This document shows, one piece after another, positions 14,762 to 15,922 of a stretch of DNA of 15,922 nt; positions within the stretch are counted from its first letter, which is position 1; each line of letters begins with the position of its first letter. A program made the position numbers and the translations under genes. The notes below the pieces were generated by a model. The model did no database searches and was not told where the DNA came from. It was given only the letters and a program-made list of their open reading frames with translations. Source of the DNA: Candidatus Hodarchaeota archaeon (GTDB lineage Archaea; Asgardarchaeota; Heimdallarchaeia; Hodarchaeales; Hodarchaeaceae); assembly GCA_016840305.1 (NCBI GenBank), contig JAEOSP010000521.1, forward strand, positions 1-15,922, in the 5' to 3' direction.

Positions 14762-15490
14762 TTAGGTCATTGGTACGAGAATATTGGCTATATTAAATAC
14801 TATGAACATGATCGGAACATATACGACTATTGATGCTACTAAATCCCAAATATAGTGTTCTCCGAGGTAAATAACTGATACACAGAAAAACAGTGCTAAT
14901 AAGAGGAATAGAAGCATAATCCATGTCCAACCGTACCACGAATTATTTTGAGCGATGAAGAGGGATAAAATAATTCCAGCTAGCATCATACCAAAATGAT
15001 TGCTGGGAAGACCATTGTACAACAGACCATTCGTTAGGTCAGATTGTCTGAATTGTCGAAGCCTGATAGGCACAACAGGCAACTCTCGGCCAAAATCGTT
15101 CCATCTTATTGGGACGATGACTGGATAAATGAATTGGATAGTCATACTAGTTCCCCACGAAAGAATTACAGGTATTCCGTATCGCCAAGCTTGATCACCC
15201 TGAAGACCACACATATATACCTCTAGAACAACAGTAATTATAAAAACCCATAACCAAACTTGTTGAGTAATGAAATCAACTGTTTTTGTTAATGGACCGT
15301 CTCCTCGAAATGATTGTAAATATTGAGTCGCTTTTGGAGAAAAAAATTTCGCTCGTTTCTTCACTCTTTCCGGTGTTTGCCACCAATGAGCACTCCACCA
15401 GAATAAGAGCATACCAATTGTAAGTAATAATAAGAAAACGTTGAACGGAGTTGCGAAAGCTTCTGTATATGCAGCTATTATATCATCCAT
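14762..15490 (-). CDS. PAP2-superfamily membrane phosphatase, inositol-phosphorylceramide-synthase-like
   Basis: This 242-residue protein has about six membrane segments (roughly 15-33, 78-96, 106-128, 165-181, 189-209 and 217-239). Two of the PAP2 catalytic motifs are visible: LPSNHFGMM (161-169, H165 as acid/base) and GEHYIWDL (210-217) with nucleophile H212 and D216. The first motif is reduced to YPVIVPIRW (122-130), reminiscent of YPTAPPR in the Aur1/IPC-synthase branch (PAP2_3) rather than KxxxxxxRP. Such enzymes remove or transfer phosphate or phospho-head groups on lipids, with the active site facing outward. The start is ATG 15490, preceded by GGTGAT 3 bases upstream; a TTG at 15547 would add 19 residues and has no such site. 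It is followed after 21 bases by the alpha/beta hydrolase. Substrate unknown. Confidence 0.8.
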   Translation of the reverse strand: MDDIIAAYTEAFATPFNVFLLLLTIGMLLFWWSAHWWQTPERVKKRAKFFSPKATQYLQSFRGDGPLTKTVDFITQQVWLWVFIITVVLEVYMCGLQGDQAWRYGIPVILSWGTSMTIQFIYPVIVPIRWNDFGRELPVVPIRLRQFRQSDLTNGLLYNGLPSNHFGMMLAGIILSLFIAQNNSWYGWTWIMLLFLLLALFFCVSVIYLGEHYIWDLVASIVVYVPIMFIVFNIANILVPMT

Positions 15491-15557
15491 GAAATCACCG
15501 ATGTTTTTTAGTTGGAAAAAATTAACTTGAATAGATTTTTGGTGCAATTAAGAGTAG

Positions 15558-15922
15558 CTAACATGATTTTTTTGGGTTCTCTGTGATTTGTAGGAAGCCA
15601 GATGCGTCAAGAAAGGCTTGAGCTTTTTCAAAATCGGCCTCATCAACTGAAAATGCGTAATGCGCGTTTGATTTAGTGAATCTCAAGATATAAAATGATG
15701 AGACACGGATTCCCTGATCAAAAAGTAATTGCGCGAAATTTCCAAACGTTCCTGGTTCATCAGGTAGTGAAGCGACCAGAACATTTTGTGTACTGAAAGG
15801 AATGTTTAATTGAAGTAATAAACTATGGGTTTGCTCTTCATTGTCTGTGAAAAGAATCGCAGTGCATATTCCAAAGGCAGAAGTACCAGCCATACTAATA
15901 ATATCTATATCATGTTCACCTA
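15558..15922 (-). CDS. Tandem ACT-domain protein, C-terminal part (cut by right edge)
   Basis: The frame is open across the right edge of the window. The ATG at 15893 is internal, because the nine codons before it (GEHDIDIIS) continue the end of a first ACT domain: in family members a segment like GIDIxALSLADTADFGILR stands here, matching GEHDIDIISMAGTSAFGIC. A second complete ACT domain follows, opening with VLVASLPDEPGTFGNFAQLL. The visible part is 120 residues plus stop; the complete protein is probably about 140 residues. ACT domains bind amino acids and regulate biosynthetic enzymes; stand-alone tandem ACT proteins of this type have no firm function. It ends 67 bases before the PAP2 start on the same strand, so it may head the same transcript. 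Confidence 0.78.
   Translation of the reverse strand, partial: GEHDIDIISMAGTSAFGICTAILFTDNEEQTHSLLLQLNIPFSTQNVLVASLPDEPGTFGNFAQLLFDQGIRVSSFYILRFTKSNAHYAFSVDEADFEKAQAFLDASGFLQITENPKKSC

Noticed and set aside
15491..15547. Upstream TTG start for the PAP2 protein
   Set aside because: GGTGAT 3 bases before the ATG at 15490 fits the window's register; the TTG has none, and its extension is not part of the fold.
15558..15893. A complete 111-residue protein starting at the ATG at 15893
   Set aside because: The frame continues open to the window edge, and the upstream codons extend the first ACT domain, so this ATG is internal.
1..15922. CRISPR arrays, tRNA genes, insertion sequences or phage genes
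   Set aside because: I saw no regularly spaced repeats, no tRNA T-loop/acceptor pattern, and no transposase, integrase or capsid-like proteins on either strand.

Overview
The window is AT-rich and most likely archaeal; an Asgard lineage is my best guess, and the lineage is inference. Supporting points seen in the sequence are a consensus archaeal TATA box with an A-rich BRE (around 2709-2722), poly-T tracts behind genes, frequent TTG and GTG starts, Shine-Dalgarno sites matching the archaeal 16S tail, exported domains rich in N-glycosylation sequons, and a 4-hydroxybutyryl-CoA dehydratase. No rRNA, tRNA, CRISPR array, transposase or phage gene is visible. Both edges cut genes: a secreted kelch-like protein at the left, and a tandem-ACT protein at the right.

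Left region (1-2319, minus strand): the N-terminus of a signal-peptide-bearing protein with a kelch-type motif, a Cys/Gly/Ser-rich four-helix membrane protein of unknown function, and a membrane-anchored RCK/TrkA-N protein that looks like a potassium channel but lacks the selectivity filter. A 477-base divergent spacer follows. It carries the promoter of a MscS-type mechanosensitive channel on the plus strand.

Middle region (2797-10863, plus strand): the MscS channel, a bacterial/eukaryotic-type triosephosphate isomerase with an expanded catalytic loop 6, a dodecin lacking the flavin-stacking Trp, and a compact four-gene operon. The operon encodes a GbsR/MarR-like regulator, an ABC ATPase and two different ABC-2 permeases, each with a large exported domain of about 190-200 residues. 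An M20 hydrolase of the YgeY type follows with its own ribosome-binding site and a 180-base leader.

Right region (10908-15922, minus strand, read right to left): tandem-ACT protein (partial), PAP2-type lipid phosphatase, BEM46/ABHD13-like alpha/beta hydrolase, 4-hydroxybutyryl-CoA dehydratase, and a class III aminotransferase with a four-Cys insertion. PAP2 and the hydrolase are only 21 bases apart. The last two could together feed an omega-amino acid such as 4-aminobutyrate into crotonyl-CoA, but the missing steps are not in this window. The aminotransferase has its own promoter, with a 14-base perfect palindrome abutting the TATA box.

Several starts were moved downstream of the longest reading frame on ribosome-binding-site or family evidence: triosephosphate isomerase at 3905, dodecin at 4906, M20 hydrolase at 9676, PAP2 at 15490.
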